The notes below the pieces were generated by a model that had not been told where the DNA came from, did not search any database, and saw nothing but the letters and a program-made list of their open reading frames with translations. The position numbers and the translations under genes were made by a program. This document shows, piece after piece, positions 1 to 7,661 of a stretch of DNA of 51,575 nucleotides; the stretch's first letter is position 1; every line of letters starts with the position of its first letter. The stretch comes from an uncultured Pseudomonadota bacterium (GTDB lineage: Bacteria; Pseudomonadota; Gammaproteobacteria; Steroidobacterales; Steroidobacteraceae): the NCBI GenBank assembly GCA_946479515.1, contig CAMLGF010000020.1, positions 1 to 51,575 of the forward strand, written 5' to 3'.

Positions 1-19
1 GCGGCAGTATCCCAAGGGG

Positions 20-910
20 TCAGGGCGCGGACTGTGCGGTCTTTCGCGCTTCGTGACGCAGCAGATAGAGCCCGGAGCCGACGATCACGGCCGCGCCCGC
101 CACCGTGCGCCAGGTCGGCAGCACCGACCACACCAGCAGGTCGATGACCAGCACCCAGGCGAGGCCGGAATATTCCAGCGGCGCCACGCTCGCGGCCGGC
201 GCCCGCTTGAAAGCTTCGGTGATGCCCCACTGCCCCACCGCGCCCGTGAGCGCGACGCCCAGCAGGATGAGGTAGTGCTGTTCGTGTAACGGCTGCCAGT
301 CGGGCAGCGCGAGCAGCGTGGCACCGATCGCCAGCATGCAGGTCATCCAGAAGATCATCGATTGGGTGCTGTCGGTACGGCCGATGATCTTCACCAGCAC
401 CGATGACAGGGCATAACAGAATGCGGTGCCGAGCACCGCCAGCGATCCCGCCCAGCCGAAACCCGCGGTGTCGGGCTTGAGCACGATGAGCACGCCTGCG
501 AAGCCCACGACAATGGCCAGCCATTGCGCCCGCGCGACCCGCTCGCCCAGCATGACGATGGACAGCAGCGCGATGAGCAGCGGCGCGATGAAGAAGAGCG
601 CATAGGCCTTGGCCAGCGACAGTTCCTTCAACGCGAACGTGAACGTGACCATCATGAGCACCGAGAGCACGCCGCGCGCCAGGTGCAGCGGCCAGCGCAC
701 GCGCAGCAGCTGCCGCGCCCCGCCGGCGTACAGCGCCCACACGAACACCACGGGCAGTGCCGCGAGCCCGCGCAGCGCCGCTACCTGCGTGGCCGGGTAG
801 TGCGCGGTCAGCAGCTTGAGCCCGGCGTCCATGAGCGAGAACGCGGCCACGCCGGTCAGCATGGCGGCCATGCCCGCGAGGCGGTCGTGCTGGATGCCGT
901 AGATGGCCAC
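20..910 (-). CDS. EamA/DMT-family membrane transporter
   Basis: This 296-residue inner-membrane protein has about ten hydrophobic segments arranged as two repeats, the pattern of EamA (drug/metabolite transporter) permeases. The second half carries a conserved-looking ALxxxSSVLVK stretch around residues 165-175. EamA proteins export or import small metabolites; the substrate cannot be read from the sequence. The gene begins 5 bases after the ubiI stop on the same strand, so it is probably the last gene of the UPF0149-pepP-ubiH-ubiI unit, although it has no obvious link to ubiquinone synthesis. The length is normal for the family. Confidence 0.88.
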   Translation of the reverse strand: MAIYGIQHDRLAGMAAMLTGVAAFSLMDAGLKLLTAHYPATQVAALRGLAALPVVFVWALYAGGARQLLRVRWPLHLARGVLSVLMMVTFTFALKELSLAKAYALFFIAPLLIALLSIVMLGERVARAQWLAIVVGFAGVLIVLKPDTAGFGWAGSLAVLGTAFCYALSSVLVKIIGRTDSTQSMIFWMTCMLAIGATLLALPDWQPLHEQHYLILLGVALTGAVGQWGITEAFKRAPAASVAPLEYSGLAWVLVIDLLVWSVLPTWRTVAGAAVIVGSGLYLLRHEARKTAQSAP

Positions 911-915
911 TGTTG

Positions 916-2160
916 CTAGGCTTTGCGGGCAGCGGCGGGCAACTCGCCCGCGAGACCCATGGCGCGCTCGATGAACAAGCGCTTGGCCACGCCGGAGCGA
1001 TTCACCAGGGGCATGCCGCGCTGGGCGAGCGCGGCCAGCTTGCCGCTGCCGCGCGCCAGCAGCCGATCGAAGGCATCGATGGCCGCGGCCATGAGCTGGT
1101 TCTCGCTGCGCCGCCAGCGTTCGTAACGTCGCAGGATGCGCTCGGCACCCGGGTCTTCACGCTGCGCCTGGCCCTCGGCGAGCACGTCGGCGAGCGCGGC
1201 GGCATCGAGCAAGCCGAGGTTCGCGCCCTGGCCGGCGAGCGGATGCACCACGTGCGCCGCATCGCCCACGAGCGCGATGCGCGACGTGACGTAGTGTTCC
1301 GCGGTGAGCCTCCACAGCGGAAACTGCACGCGCTCGCTCGCCAGCTGCAGCGGCCCCAGTACGCCGTCGGCATCCTGCTCGAGTTCGCGTTCGAAGGCCT
1401 CGGCCGACAGCGACAGCAGCCGCTCGGCGCGCGCCGTCGGCACCGACCAGACGATGGAACTGCAGTGCTCGCGCGGCTCGGCATTCAGCGGCAGGAAGGC
1501 GAGCGTGCCGTCGCCCAGGAATCTCTGCCAGGCCGTGCGCTCGTGGCAACGCGCACTGCGCACCATGGCCACCAGTGCCGTCTGGCCGTAGTCGCCGCGC
1601 GCGGCCGCGAGGCCGGCGAGGCCACGCACGCGCGACGCCGCGCCGTCGGCGCCCACCACCAGCCGGGCGGCCAGCGTCGCGTCGGCCAATTGCACCGTGA
1701 GCCCGGCGCGCGTCTGCGAGAGCACACTGACCTCTCCGGCGATGAGCCCGATGCCGGCGCGGCGCGCGGCGCCGAGCAGCGCGGCCTGCAGCACGGCGTT
1801 CTCGGCGATCACGCCCAGATCGCGTTCGCCGATCTCGGCGGCGTCGAACACCAGCGCATCGCCACCCCTGGGCGGCACATCCGCATGCCACACCTGCATG
1901 CGCTCGTAAGGCGTCGCCCGCGTCGCCGCCACGTCCGCCCAGGCGTCGCAGGCACGCAGGATGCGCTCGCTGGCGCGCGACAGCGCGAACACGCGCAGAT
2001 CCGGACTGGCCGCGGCCACCGCTGCCAGGTCACCGGGCAGGCGTCGATCGACCACCGCGACGCGACGGGCGGCGAAGCCGGCGCGGCGCGCCAGCAACAG
2101 CGCGGTGGCGAGTCCGACCGGACCCGCGCCCACGACCACGACGTCGAAGTCGGACGTCAT
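916..2160 (-). CDS. ubiI: UbiI/VisC-like FAD-dependent ubiquinone-biosynthesis hydroxylase
   Basis: This 414-residue flavoprotein belongs to the UbiH/UbiF/VisC/COQ6 family of aromatic-ring hydroxylases that add hydroxyl groups to the ubiquinone precursor ring. The N-terminal dinucleotide fold shows GAGPVGLATALLLAR near residues 11-25, and the second FAD motif is GDAAHVVHPLAGQGANLG in the C-terminal third. By position next to ubiH and pepP it corresponds to VisC/UbiI, which hydroxylates ring C5 in E. coli. The start overlaps the ubiH stop by 4 bases (ATGA), indicating translational coupling. The exact ring position used by each paralogue is inferred; these enzymes vary in regioselectivity between proteobacteria. 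Confidence 0.87.
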   Translation of the reverse strand: MTSDFDVVVVGAGPVGLATALLLARRAGFAARRVAVVDRRLPGDLAAVAAASPDLRVFALSRASERILRACDAWADVAATRATPYERMQVWHADVPPRGGDALVFDAAEIGERDLGVIAENAVLQAALLGAARRAGIGLIAGEVSVLSQTRAGLTVQLADATLAARLVVGADGAASRVRGLAGLAAARGDYGQTALVAMVRSARCHERTAWQRFLGDGTLAFLPLNAEPREHCSSIVWSVPTARAERLLSLSAEAFERELEQDADGVLGPLQLASERVQFPLWRLTAEHYVTSRIALVGDAAHVVHPLAGQGANLGLLDAAALADVLAEGQAQREDPGAERILRRYERWRRSENQLMAAAIDAFDRLLARGSGKLAALAQRGMPLVNRSGVAKRLFIERAMGLAGELPAAARKA

Positions 2161-3404
2161 TCCAAGGGCAGGCCGCGCGCCAGGCGAGGCATGCGACCCG
2201 CGAAACCCCAGCTCACGCGCGACAGCGCGCGCTTGGCCGCGGGACTGAGATCGAACAGCAGCAGGCCGAAATTGCGCACCAGCCCCAGCGCGGGACGCTC
2301 GCTGCCAAAGAGTTTCACCAGGCTGTCGGTGAAGCGCGTGACGCCCTTGCGATCCTCGTCGCGCCAGGCCGCGAAACGGGCCAGCAACGCCGGCACCTCG
2401 CGCGCATCGTGCGACGCGCCGCTCTCGTGCGGCGACATTTGCGCCAGCATCTCGGCCAGGGTCGCCGCATCGCGCAGGCCGAGATTGAAGCCCTGGCCCG
2501 CGACCGGGTGCAGCGCCTGCGCGGCATTGCCGATGAGCACCACGCGGCCCGCGACGGTTTCGTTCGCGCGCGACAGGCTGAGCGGATACGTATGGCGCTT
2601 GCCGATGCGCGTCCAGCGCCCGGCACGCCAGCCGAAGGCCGCCTGCAGGTGCGCGGCGAACGCCGCGTCGTCCATGGCCATGAGCTGCGCCGCGCGCTCG
2701 GGCTTCACGGCCCAGACCACCGCATAGCCGCCGCCATTCTCACCCGCGCTCCGCGGCAGCACGGCCAGCGGCCCCGAGGGCGTGAAGCGCTCGAAGGCCT
2801 CGCCCGTCTGCGGTCGATCGGTGGCCGCGTTCACCACGATGGCCACCTGTTCATAGTCCTCGACACCCGCGCCGATACCGGCGCTGGCGCGCAGCACGGA
2901 GCCGGCGCCATCGGCGGCCACCGCCACGGCGGCATTCGCCAGCTCGACGGCGCCATTCATGCGGATCGCGAGTTCGACGCCATCGTCGCGCAGCGTGGCA
3001 TGCTCCAGGTGCGCGGGCACGGCCACGGTGACGTGGGGCGCCGCGCGCAGCGCCTGCCAGAGCGCGCGGCCGATGGTGCGGTTGGGCACGACGTAGCCGA
3101 AGGCATCCACGCCCTGCTCCTGCGCCTGCAGGCGCGCCACGCCGAAGCGACCCGCATCGGAGACATGGATCGAGCGGATGGCGGCCGACTCGCGCGCCAT
3201 GTCCTGCCACACGCCCAGGGATTCGAAGATCTGGCGGGAGCCATTGCCGAGCGCCGTGGTGCGCTCGTCGAAGCTCGGCTGGCTCGCCGAATCCGGCGCG
3301 ACGCCCTCGATGAGGAGCACGCGCAACCTGGTCGCGCGCAGCGCCAGCGCGAAGCTGGCGCCGACCATGCCGCCGCCGACGATGGCGACGTCCCATTGCT
3401 TCAT
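2157..3404 (-). CDS. ubiH: 2-octaprenyl-6-methoxyphenol hydroxylase UbiH
   Basis: This 415-residue FAD monooxygenase resembles E. coli UbiH along its length. The N-terminal GGGMVGASFALAL binds FAD, HVSDAGRFG matches the UbiH HVSDRGHAG region, and AFERFTPSGPLAVLP and GNAAQALHPVAGQGFNLGLRD are UbiH signatures. UbiH hydroxylates C1 of the ubiquinone ring precursor, probably as part of a soluble Ubi complex. It starts 24 bases after the pepP stop and overlaps ubiI by 4 bases. The pepP-ubiH-visC order is a classical gammaproteobacterial arrangement, which supports assigning this paralogue as UbiH and its neighbour as UbiI. Confidence 0.93.
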   Translation of the reverse strand: MKQWDVAIVGGGMVGASFALALRATRLRVLLIEGVAPDSASQPSFDERTTALGNGSRQIFESLGVWQDMARESAAIRSIHVSDAGRFGVARLQAQEQGVDAFGYVVPNRTIGRALWQALRAAPHVTVAVPAHLEHATLRDDGVELAIRMNGAVELANAAVAVAADGAGSVLRASAGIGAGVEDYEQVAIVVNAATDRPQTGEAFERFTPSGPLAVLPRSAGENGGGYAVVWAVKPERAAQLMAMDDAAFAAHLQAAFGWRAGRWTRIGKRHTYPLSLSRANETVAGRVVLIGNAAQALHPVAGQGFNLGLRDAATLAEMLAQMSPHESGASHDAREVPALLARFAAWRDEDRKGVTRFTDSLVKLFGSERPALGLVRNFGLLLFDLSPAAKRALSRVSWGFAGRMPRLARGLPLE

Positions 3405-3428
3405 CGGTCGAGCTTCATGGCGGCAGGT

Positions 3429-4820
3429 TCATGCGACGGATGCCATGAGGCGCTCGATTTCCTGTGGCGCCTTGGGCACGCCGCTGGTGAGCACTTCGCA
3501 GCCGTCGCGCGTGACCACGACGTCATCCTCGATGCGGATGCCGATGCCGTGGAATCTTTTCGGCACGCCCGGCGTCCCGGGCGCCACGTAGATGCCGGGC
3601 TCGATGGTCAGCGCCATGCCGGGCTCGAACACGCGCCATTCATTGCCGATCTTGTAGTCGCCCACGTCGTGAACGTCCATTCCCAGCCAATGGCCGGTGC
3701 GATGCATGAAGTACTTGCGATACGCGCCCGACGATTCGAGCCGGGCCACCTTGCCCTTGAGCAGCCCGAGCTTCACCAGTCCCTGGGTGATCACGCGCAC
3801 CGCGGCCTCGTGCGGCTCGTTCCAGTGATTGCCGGGCTTCACCCGATCGATGGCGGCGTGATTGGCCTCGAGCACCACCTCGTAAAGAGCGCGCTGCTCG
3901 GCCGAGAAGCGCCCGTTGACGGGAAACGTGCGCGTGATGTCCGACGCGTAGCAATCCACTTCGCAGCCGGCGTCGATCAGCAGCAGATCGCCGTCCTCGA
4001 GCAACGCGTCGTTTTCGCGATAGTGCAGGATGCAGCCGTTGGCGCCACCGCCGACGATGGGCAGGTAGGAGATGTCGGCATTGTGCAGCCGGAATTCGTG
4101 CAGCACCTCGGCGGCGATCTCGTATTCGCGCCGGCCCGGCGCGCAGGCCTGCATGGCGCGCACGTGCGCGCGCGCGGCGATGCGCGCCGCCTCGCGCAGG
4201 GTCTCGACCTCGGCACGGCTCTTGAAGAGGCGCATGTCGTGCAACACGTGGTCGAGAGCGACGATCTCCTGCGGTGGATGCCGCCCGTTGCGCGCCTGGG
4301 TGCGCAAGCCGTTCACCCAGCCCACCACGCGCTGGTCGAATTCCGGGTGCGTGCCCATCGCGTAGAAAACCTTGGTGCGGTTCTCCATGAGGCCCGGGAG
4401 GATCTCGTCGATGTCGGCGATCGGGAACGCATGGTCGGCGCCGAACTCGCGCACCGCGCCGTCGGGGCCGGCGCGGCGCCCATCCCAGGTCTCGCGTGCC
4501 GGATCGCGGTCGCGCACGAAAAGAATGTATTCCCCCTGCGGACGGCCGGGCACGAGCACGGCCACGGACTCGGGCTCGTTGAAGCCCGTGAGATAGAAGA
4601 AGTCGCTGTCGGGCCGGTAGGCGTACTCGACGTCGTTGTTGCGCAGGCGCACCGGTGCCGTGGGCACGACCGCGATGGAATCGCGGCCCATCTGCTTGAG
4701 CAGCGCCTTGCGGCGGCGCTTGAACTCTTCGCGGCCGATGGCGCGCGGCGGCGGTGCCGTGGCCAGCGCGAGACGGCGGGTTCCCTTGCTCCGGCCAGCC
4801 TTAGTGGAGGGACGTGGCAC
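3429..4820 (-). CDS. pepP: Xaa-Pro aminopeptidase PepP
   Basis: Aminopeptidase P removes an N-terminal residue linked to proline. The protein has the N-terminal AMP domain (REEFKRRRKALL, then SDFFYLTGFNEPES) and the C-terminal pita-bread metallopeptidase domain with LLIDAGCE, DITRTFPVNG, HRTGHWLGMDVHD, TIEPGIY and GIRIEDD, which carry the two-metal ligands Asp, Asp, His, Glu, Glu. I place the start at a GTG at 4820, preceded by GAGGAG ten bases upstream, giving 463 residues; E. coli PepP has about 440. An ATG at 4949 would add a low-complexity Ser/Arg/Cys stretch read from inside the UPF0149 gene and is unlikely. The gene overlaps the UPF0149 end by 20 bases, so the two are probably coupled. 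Confidence 0.93.
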   Translation of the reverse strand: MPRPSTKAGRSKGTRRLALATAPPPRAIGREEFKRRRKALLKQMGRDSIAVVPTAPVRLRNNDVEYAYRPDSDFFYLTGFNEPESVAVLVPGRPQGEYILFVRDRDPARETWDGRRAGPDGAVREFGADHAFPIADIDEILPGLMENRTKVFYAMGTHPEFDQRVVGWVNGLRTQARNGRHPPQEIVALDHVLHDMRLFKSRAEVETLREAARIAARAHVRAMQACAPGRREYEIAAEVLHEFRLHNADISYLPIVGGGANGCILHYRENDALLEDGDLLLIDAGCEVDCYASDITRTFPVNGRFSAEQRALYEVVLEANHAAIDRVKPGNHWNEPHEAAVRVITQGLVKLGLLKGKVARLESSGAYRKYFMHRTGHWLGMDVHDVGDYKIGNEWRVFEPGMALTIEPGIYVAPGTPGVPKRFHGIGIRIEDDVVVTRDGCEVLTSGVPKAPQEIERLMASVA

Positions 4821-5367
4821 CGGGACCGGGCTCCTCGCCGCGCGCGGGCGCGAGTTCGACGAACAGCAGCTGCACACCGACACGCACGAACTCCACGACC
4901 TCGGCGAACGCGACTTCGTTCTCCTCGGTCTCTTCGCCGGCGTCGACACCGACGTGGGTGATTTCGGTCAGGTCGCGGATGATCTCACCGGCTTCGGTGG
5001 ATACCGCGCCGGGATCGCCGGTGGTCCCGGAACCCAGTCCGTAAAGAAAGCCCTGGCACCAGGACGACAGCGCATCGGCGCGTTCGGTCAGTGGCGAATC
5101 GTCGCCGGGCAACAGCGGCTCGAAGCTGGCGTCCGCGCCGCCCAGCGAGCGGACCATGGCGTCGTACACGTTTTGCAGCACCGAGCCGCGCAAGGCGGCC
5201 TCCTCCGGCGAATCGTCGGGAAGGATTTCGCGCAGCCACTCGATCAGCCCGTAGTCCCGCGAGCTGCACAGCGCCCCCGCCAGGGTGCCGTGAGCCTCGG
5301 CGGGTTCCGGCAGCGCGCGCGCGGCGCGCAGCACCTGCTCGAACTCATCGTAAGTGGCGGTCGACAT
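4801..5367 (-). CDS. UPF0149 family protein (YgfB/YecA type)
   Basis: This 188-residue acidic protein matches the UPF0149 family: the N-terminal STATYDEFEQVL, then SPAEAHGTLAGALCS-like (here PAEAHGTLAGALCSSRD), and a central DDDSPLTERADALSSWCQGFLYGLG. YgfB of Pseudomonas and E. coli is of the same size and sits in the same place before pepP; in P. aeruginosa YgfB has been linked to ampDh3 and antibiotic tolerance, but no function is shown here. The ATG at 5367 was chosen because homology begins there and a -10 box lies 6 bases upstream. The end overlaps the pepP start. Confidence 0.9.
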   Translation of the reverse strand: MSTATYDEFEQVLRAARALPEPAEAHGTLAGALCSSRDYGLIEWLREILPDDSPEEAALRGSVLQNVYDAMVRSLGGADASFEPLLPGDDSPLTERADALSSWCQGFLYGLGSGTTGDPGAVSTEAGEIIRDLTEITHVGVDAGEETEENEVAFAEVVEFVRVGVQLLFVELAPARGEEPGPGATSLH

Positions 5368-5373
5368 GGAGGA

Positions 5374-5402
5374 ATTATGATGGTGGGGCGCAGGCGCCAC
5401 AA
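5374..5402 (-). promoter_or_regulatory. sigma-70 promoter of UPF0149-pepP-ubiH-ubiI, apparently leaderless
   Basis: Read on the minus strand, TTGTGG (5402-5397) and CATAAT (5379-5374) are 17 bases apart. Only 6 bases separate the -10 box from the ATG at 5367, so transcription would begin at or next to the start codon. There is no Shine-Dalgarno sequence before this ATG. Confidence 0.6.
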
Positions 5403-5407
5403 TGGAA

Positions 5408-5430
5408 ACGACGCCCCGGCGAGGCGTCGT
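5408..5430. repeat. Palindrome between divergent promoters
   Basis: ACGACGCC (5408-5415) and GGCGTCGT (5423-5430) form 8-base perfect arms around a 7-base centre. It lies between the UPF0149 and TIGR02449 promoters, so it could be a regulator site or an RNA hairpin. Chance occurrence is possible in GC-rich DNA. Confidence 0.4.
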
Positions 5431-5451
5431 CCCGCGCGCAGGAGCGCCGGT

Positions 5452-5480
5452 TTGCCCGAGGACTACGCGTGGCCTATAGT
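5452..5480 (+). promoter_or_regulatory. sigma-70 promoter of the TIGR02449-zapA unit
   Basis: TTGCCC (5452-5457) and TATAGT (5475-5480) are exactly 17 bases apart. The ATG at 5489 is only 8 bases after the -10 box, so the transcript is probably leaderless or nearly so. Confidence 0.65.
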
Positions 5481-5488
5481 CCCGCGCC

Positions 5489-5719
5489 ATGAACGACAAC
5501 AACAAAGCCGGCTTCAGCGCGGAACTCGCGCTGCTCGAACGCCGCATCGAAGAGCTCGTCGCCAGCGTCGAGGCTCTCAAGGAAGAGAACCGCGCGCTGC
5601 GCCAGCGCCAGGAAACGCTCGCCGCGGAACGGTCCGCGTTCGCGCAGCGCAATGACCAGGTGCGCGCCCGCGTCGAGGCCATGATCGGCCGCCTCAAGAC
5701 GATGGAGCACACTGCGTGA
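5489..5719 (+). CDS. TIGR02449-type small coiled-coil protein upstream of zapA
   Basis: This 76-residue charged protein is almost entirely predictable coiled coil: heptad-like LALLERRIEELVASVEALKEENRALRQ over residues 13-39, continuing to about 70. It matches the small protein family (TIGR02449) that precedes zapA in pseudomonads and xanthomonads. Its size and coiled-coil form recall ZapB-like division factors, but this is only an analogy. It overlaps zapA by 4 bases (GTGA), so the two are translationally coupled. Confidence 0.85.
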   Translation: MNDNNKAGFSAELALLERRIEELVASVEALKEENRALRQRQETLAAERSAFAQRNDQVRARVEAMIGRLKTMEHTA

Positions 5720-6033
5720 GCGAGAAGGAGCCCACGGCCGTCACGGTGCGCATTCTCGACAAGGAATACTTCGTCGCCTGCCCGCCGGATGAACGGACCG
5801 ACCTTCTCGATTCCGCCGAATACCTGAACAAGAAAATGCGCGAGATCCGCGACACCGGCAAGGTCGTCGGCGCGGACCGCATTGCGGTGATGGCGGCGCT
5901 CAACATGGCGAATGAACTGCTGCGGCTTCGCAAGCAGGACACCGAGTTACAGGGCAGCGTCTCCGGCCGCGTGAAGAACATGCGCGAGCGCGTGGAAGGC
6001 GCCCTGCAGCGCACGCGGCAACTCGATCTGTGA
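5716..6033 (+). CDS. zapA: Cell division protein ZapA
   Basis: This 105-residue protein has the ZapA pattern: the N-terminal VTVRILDKEYFVACPPDE, then LLDSAEYLNKKMREIRDTGKVVGADRIAVMAALNMANELL and a C-terminal coiled coil. ZapA binds and bundles FtsZ filaments at midcell. Translation starts at a GTG that overlaps the stop of the upstream gene. The location directly before 6S RNA is the conserved gammaproteobacterial order. Confidence 0.93.
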   Translation: MSEKEPTAVTVRILDKEYFVACPPDERTDLLDSAEYLNKKMREIRDTGKVVGADRIAVMAALNMANELLRLRKQDTELQGSVSGRVKNMRERVEGALQRTRQLDL

Positions 6034-6037
6034 TGTG

Positions 6038-6089
6038 ATGGGGACATGAGGCGCGTCCCTTTTTTCTAGAAAATGAGGAATGTCCCCAT
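6038..6089. repeat. REP-like imperfect palindrome
   Basis: ATGGGGACAT (6038-6047) and ATGTCCCCAT (6080-6089) are 10-base perfect inverted arms; the centre contains the 12-base palindrome TTTTCTAGAAAA (6062-6073). The same word ATGGGGACAT recurs after the crp gene at 24156-24165. This is the style of short palindromic repeats scattered in proteobacterial genomes, often linked to RAYT transposases; no transposase is present here. It may also act as a terminator for zapA. Confidence 0.5.
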
Positions 6090-6144
6090 TTCTTCCCGGT
6101 GTCGCCTCACATTCCTACACCCTGGTTGTAGTAGAGTTCATCTT

Positions 6145-6333
6145 GCGCTGCCTGGGGTGTTCGACAGCGGGTCGGGTTACCTCTCGACCGTAATGTAAAC
6201 GCCCAGGGACCACGCCTTGCCGGCAGTACTGTGCAGGTCCGCCTCGAGCGGAAAGCCTTAAATGTCGGGGCCGGTCCCACCTTGTTGCTCTGGTTCGAGA
6301 GCAACGACTCGCACCGGCACTCGCGGGTAGCGC
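6145..6333 (+). ncRNA. ssrS: 6S RNA
   Basis: 6S RNA binds the sigma-70 RNA polymerase holoenzyme and mimics an open promoter. The closing stem pairs GCGCTGCC (6145-6152) with GGTAGCGC (6326-6333) perfectly, allowing one G-U. The strongly conserved GGAAAGCCTTAAA block lies near 6251-6263, and a 3' hairpin TTGCTCT/AGAGCAA near 6285-6305 matches the usual terminal arm. The 5' strand contains CCTGGGGTGTTCG as in Pseudomonas 6S RNA. A weak -10 (TAGAGT, 6132-6137) fits a 5' end at about 6145. Position between zapA and the 5-FCL gene is the classical one. End points are good to a few bases. Confidence 0.92.
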
Positions 6334-6350
6334 TTTTTCCCTTCTCCTTC

Positions 6351-6965
6351 GTGAACACGAAGCACGAACTGCGCGTCCGAATGCAGGCTCAGCGCCGCGC
6401 GCTGGCCGCAGCGGCGCGCGCCCGGGCGGCACACGGCGCCGCGCGGCACATCGCCCTCATGCGCTGGCTGGCACCGGGCAAGCGCATCGGCCTGTACGCC
6501 TCGCTGCCACACGAACTGGGCACGGCGCCGCTCATCGAACTCGCCCGCGAGCGGCGCTGCGAGATTTTCCTGCCACGCATCCTGTCGCTGCGGTCGCGGC
6601 GCATGGAATTCGTACCCTACGACGAGATCGGGCGCCTGCACGCCTTCGGCATGCACGAGCCGTGGAGTACGGAATTCTTTCCAGCCCGTTTTCTCGACAC
6701 GGTGTTCGTTCCGTGCGTGGCCGTCGACCGTCGCGGCGCGCGGCTCGGACATGGTGGCGGCTTCTATGACCGTGCGCTGGCGTTCCGGCACGTGCGCCGA
6801 CACTGGCGCGGCCCGCGACTCGTCGGCCTCGCCTATTCGTTCCAGGTGGTGCCCGAGATTCCGGTGACCGCCACCGATGTCTTCATGGACGCGCTCGCGA
6901 CCGACAAGGGGATCTATGAATCACTGGCTGATGAAGACCGAACCGTCGACGTTCGGCATCGATGA
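6351..6965 (+). CDS. fau: 5-formyltetrahydrofolate cyclo-ligase
   Basis: The enzyme converts 5-formyltetrahydrofolate to 5,10-methenyltetrahydrofolate with ATP. Family marks are HELRVRMQAQRRAL at the N-terminus, RIGLYASLPHELGTAPLI, and the C-terminal VPCVAVDRRGARLGHGGGFYDRAL. I use a GTG at 6351, immediately after the 6S RNA, giving 204 residues; an ATG at 6381 would cut into the conserved N-terminal helix. No good Shine-Dalgarno is visible, consistent with translation from the processed 6S-linked transcript, as in E. coli ssrS-ygfA. The 3' end overlaps the next gene by 50 bases, leaving an extra tail of about 12 residues beyond the usual family end. Confidence 0.88.
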   Translation: MNTKHELRVRMQAQRRALAAAARARAAHGAARHIALMRWLAPGKRIGLYASLPHELGTAPLIELARERRCEIFLPRILSLRSRRMEFVPYDEIGRLHAFGMHEPWSTEFFPARFLDTVFVPCVAVDRRGARLGHGGGFYDRALAFRHVRRHWRGPRLVGLAYSFQVVPEIPVTATDVFMDALATDKGIYESLADEDRTVDVRHR

Positions 6966-7380
6966 CCTGGCGAAGCAGCCGAAGAAGACCGCCATGTGGG
7001 ACGGCGTGCGCAATTTCCAGGCGCGCAACATGCTCCGGGACGACTTCCGGAAGGGCGATCTGGCCTTCCTCTATCACTCCAGCACCGAGGTGAAGGGCAT
7101 CGCGGGCATCATGACCGTGGTGCGTGCCGCGTATCCCGACCCCACGCAGTTCGATCGCAAGAGCGAACACTACGATCCGGCCGCCCGGCGCGAAGATCCG
7201 CGCTGGTTTGTGGTCGACGTGCAACTGAAACGGCAATTGAAACGCGTGATCACACTCGATGAGTTGCGCGCGCACGATGCGAAGGAGCTAGACGGAATGC
7301 TGCTGCTGAAACGCGGCAACCGGTTGTCGATCACACCGATCTGCGAGGCTCATTGGCGGTTCATCCTCTCGCTCGAGTGA
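6916..7380 (+). CDS. EVE domain protein
   Basis: This 154-residue protein is a single EVE (PUA-like) domain: MNHWLMKTEPSTFGIDDL at the start, WDGVRNFQARNMLR, and GDLAFLYHSS in the middle. EVE proteins bind modified bases in nucleic acids; the role of stand-alone bacterial copies such as this one is not firmly known. The start at 6916 follows AAGGGG by 4 bases and matches where the family begins. It overlaps the 5-FCL gene by 50 bases, so it may depend on that transcript. Confidence 0.9.
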   Translation: MNHWLMKTEPSTFGIDDLAKQPKKTAMWDGVRNFQARNMLRDDFRKGDLAFLYHSSTEVKGIAGIMTVVRAAYPDPTQFDRKSEHYDPAARREDPRWFVVDVQLKRQLKRVITLDELRAHDAKELDGMLLLKRGNRLSITPICEAHWRFILSLE

Positions 7381-7433
7381 GTGACGCGATGAGTGTCGAT
7401 GTGAATCGCGAGCACACTCTCGATGACACTTGC

Positions 7434-7461
7434 TTGAAATTTGTCAACACGTGCGTATACT
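7434..7461 (+). promoter_or_regulatory. Strong sigma-70 promoter of the Lys-rich micropeptide gene
   Basis: TTGAAA (7434-7439) and TATACT (7456-7461) are separated by 16 bases. This is one of the best promoter matches in the window. The predicted start is near 7468, giving a 5' leader of about 30 bases before the ATG at 7499. Confidence 0.7.
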
Positions 7462-7498
7462 CGGCCTCGGACTAACCCGTAACCAATGGAGATGTGCC

Positions 7499-7546
7499 AT
7501 GGCGAAAGCCAAGAAGAAGGCCAAGAAGAAAGCCAAGAAGAAGTAA
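7499..7546 (+). CDS. 15-residue Lys/Ala repeat micropeptide
   Basis: The reading frame encodes [15 protein letters not shown] followed by TAA: ten lysines among 15 residues in an AKKK repeat. A GGAG motif lies 8 bases before the ATG and a strong promoter about 40 bases upstream. Two hairpins follow before rpiA. The repeat resembles the C-terminal tails of histone H1-like and AlgP-like bacterial proteins, so nucleic-acid binding is a reasonable guess but not shown. The reading frame could also be incidental to a small RNA of about 170 bases. I have moderate confidence that it is translated because promoter, ribosome site and stop are all in place. Confidence 0.55.
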   Translation: MAKAKKKAKKKAKKK

Positions 7547-7564
7547 TTCTTCGGCCTTGAATCC

Positions 7565-7637
7565 GGCGAGCGAGAGACTCTCTCGCTCGCCGCTAAATTC
7601 GAAGACAATGCCCGCGCAAGCGGGCATTGTCGTTTCT
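7565..7637 (+). terminator. Tandem hairpins after the micropeptide gene
   Basis: The first hairpin has 11-base perfect arms (7565-7575 and 7581-7591). The second has 12-base perfect arms (7604-7615 and 7620-7631) with a GCAA tetraloop and a GTTTCT tail. The second is the better terminator and lies 24 bases before the rpiA start. Confidence 0.65.
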
Positions 7638-7661
7638 GGGGCCCGTCAGGAACCCTCCACG

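Noticed and set aside
913..2727. 604-codon open frame on the plus strand opposite ubiI and ubiH
   Set aside because: Shadow of two genes whose FAD motifs are certain; biased low-information composition.
4821..4949. N-terminal extension of PepP from ATG 4949
   Set aside because: The 43 added residues are Ser/Arg/Cys-rich, come from the UPF0149 coding region in another frame, and lie outside the family.
2409..4961. 850-codon open frame on the plus strand opposite ubiH and pepP
   Set aside because: It is an Arg/His/Gly/Ala-rich antisense shadow of two well-recognised genes in high-GC DNA; no domain is visible.
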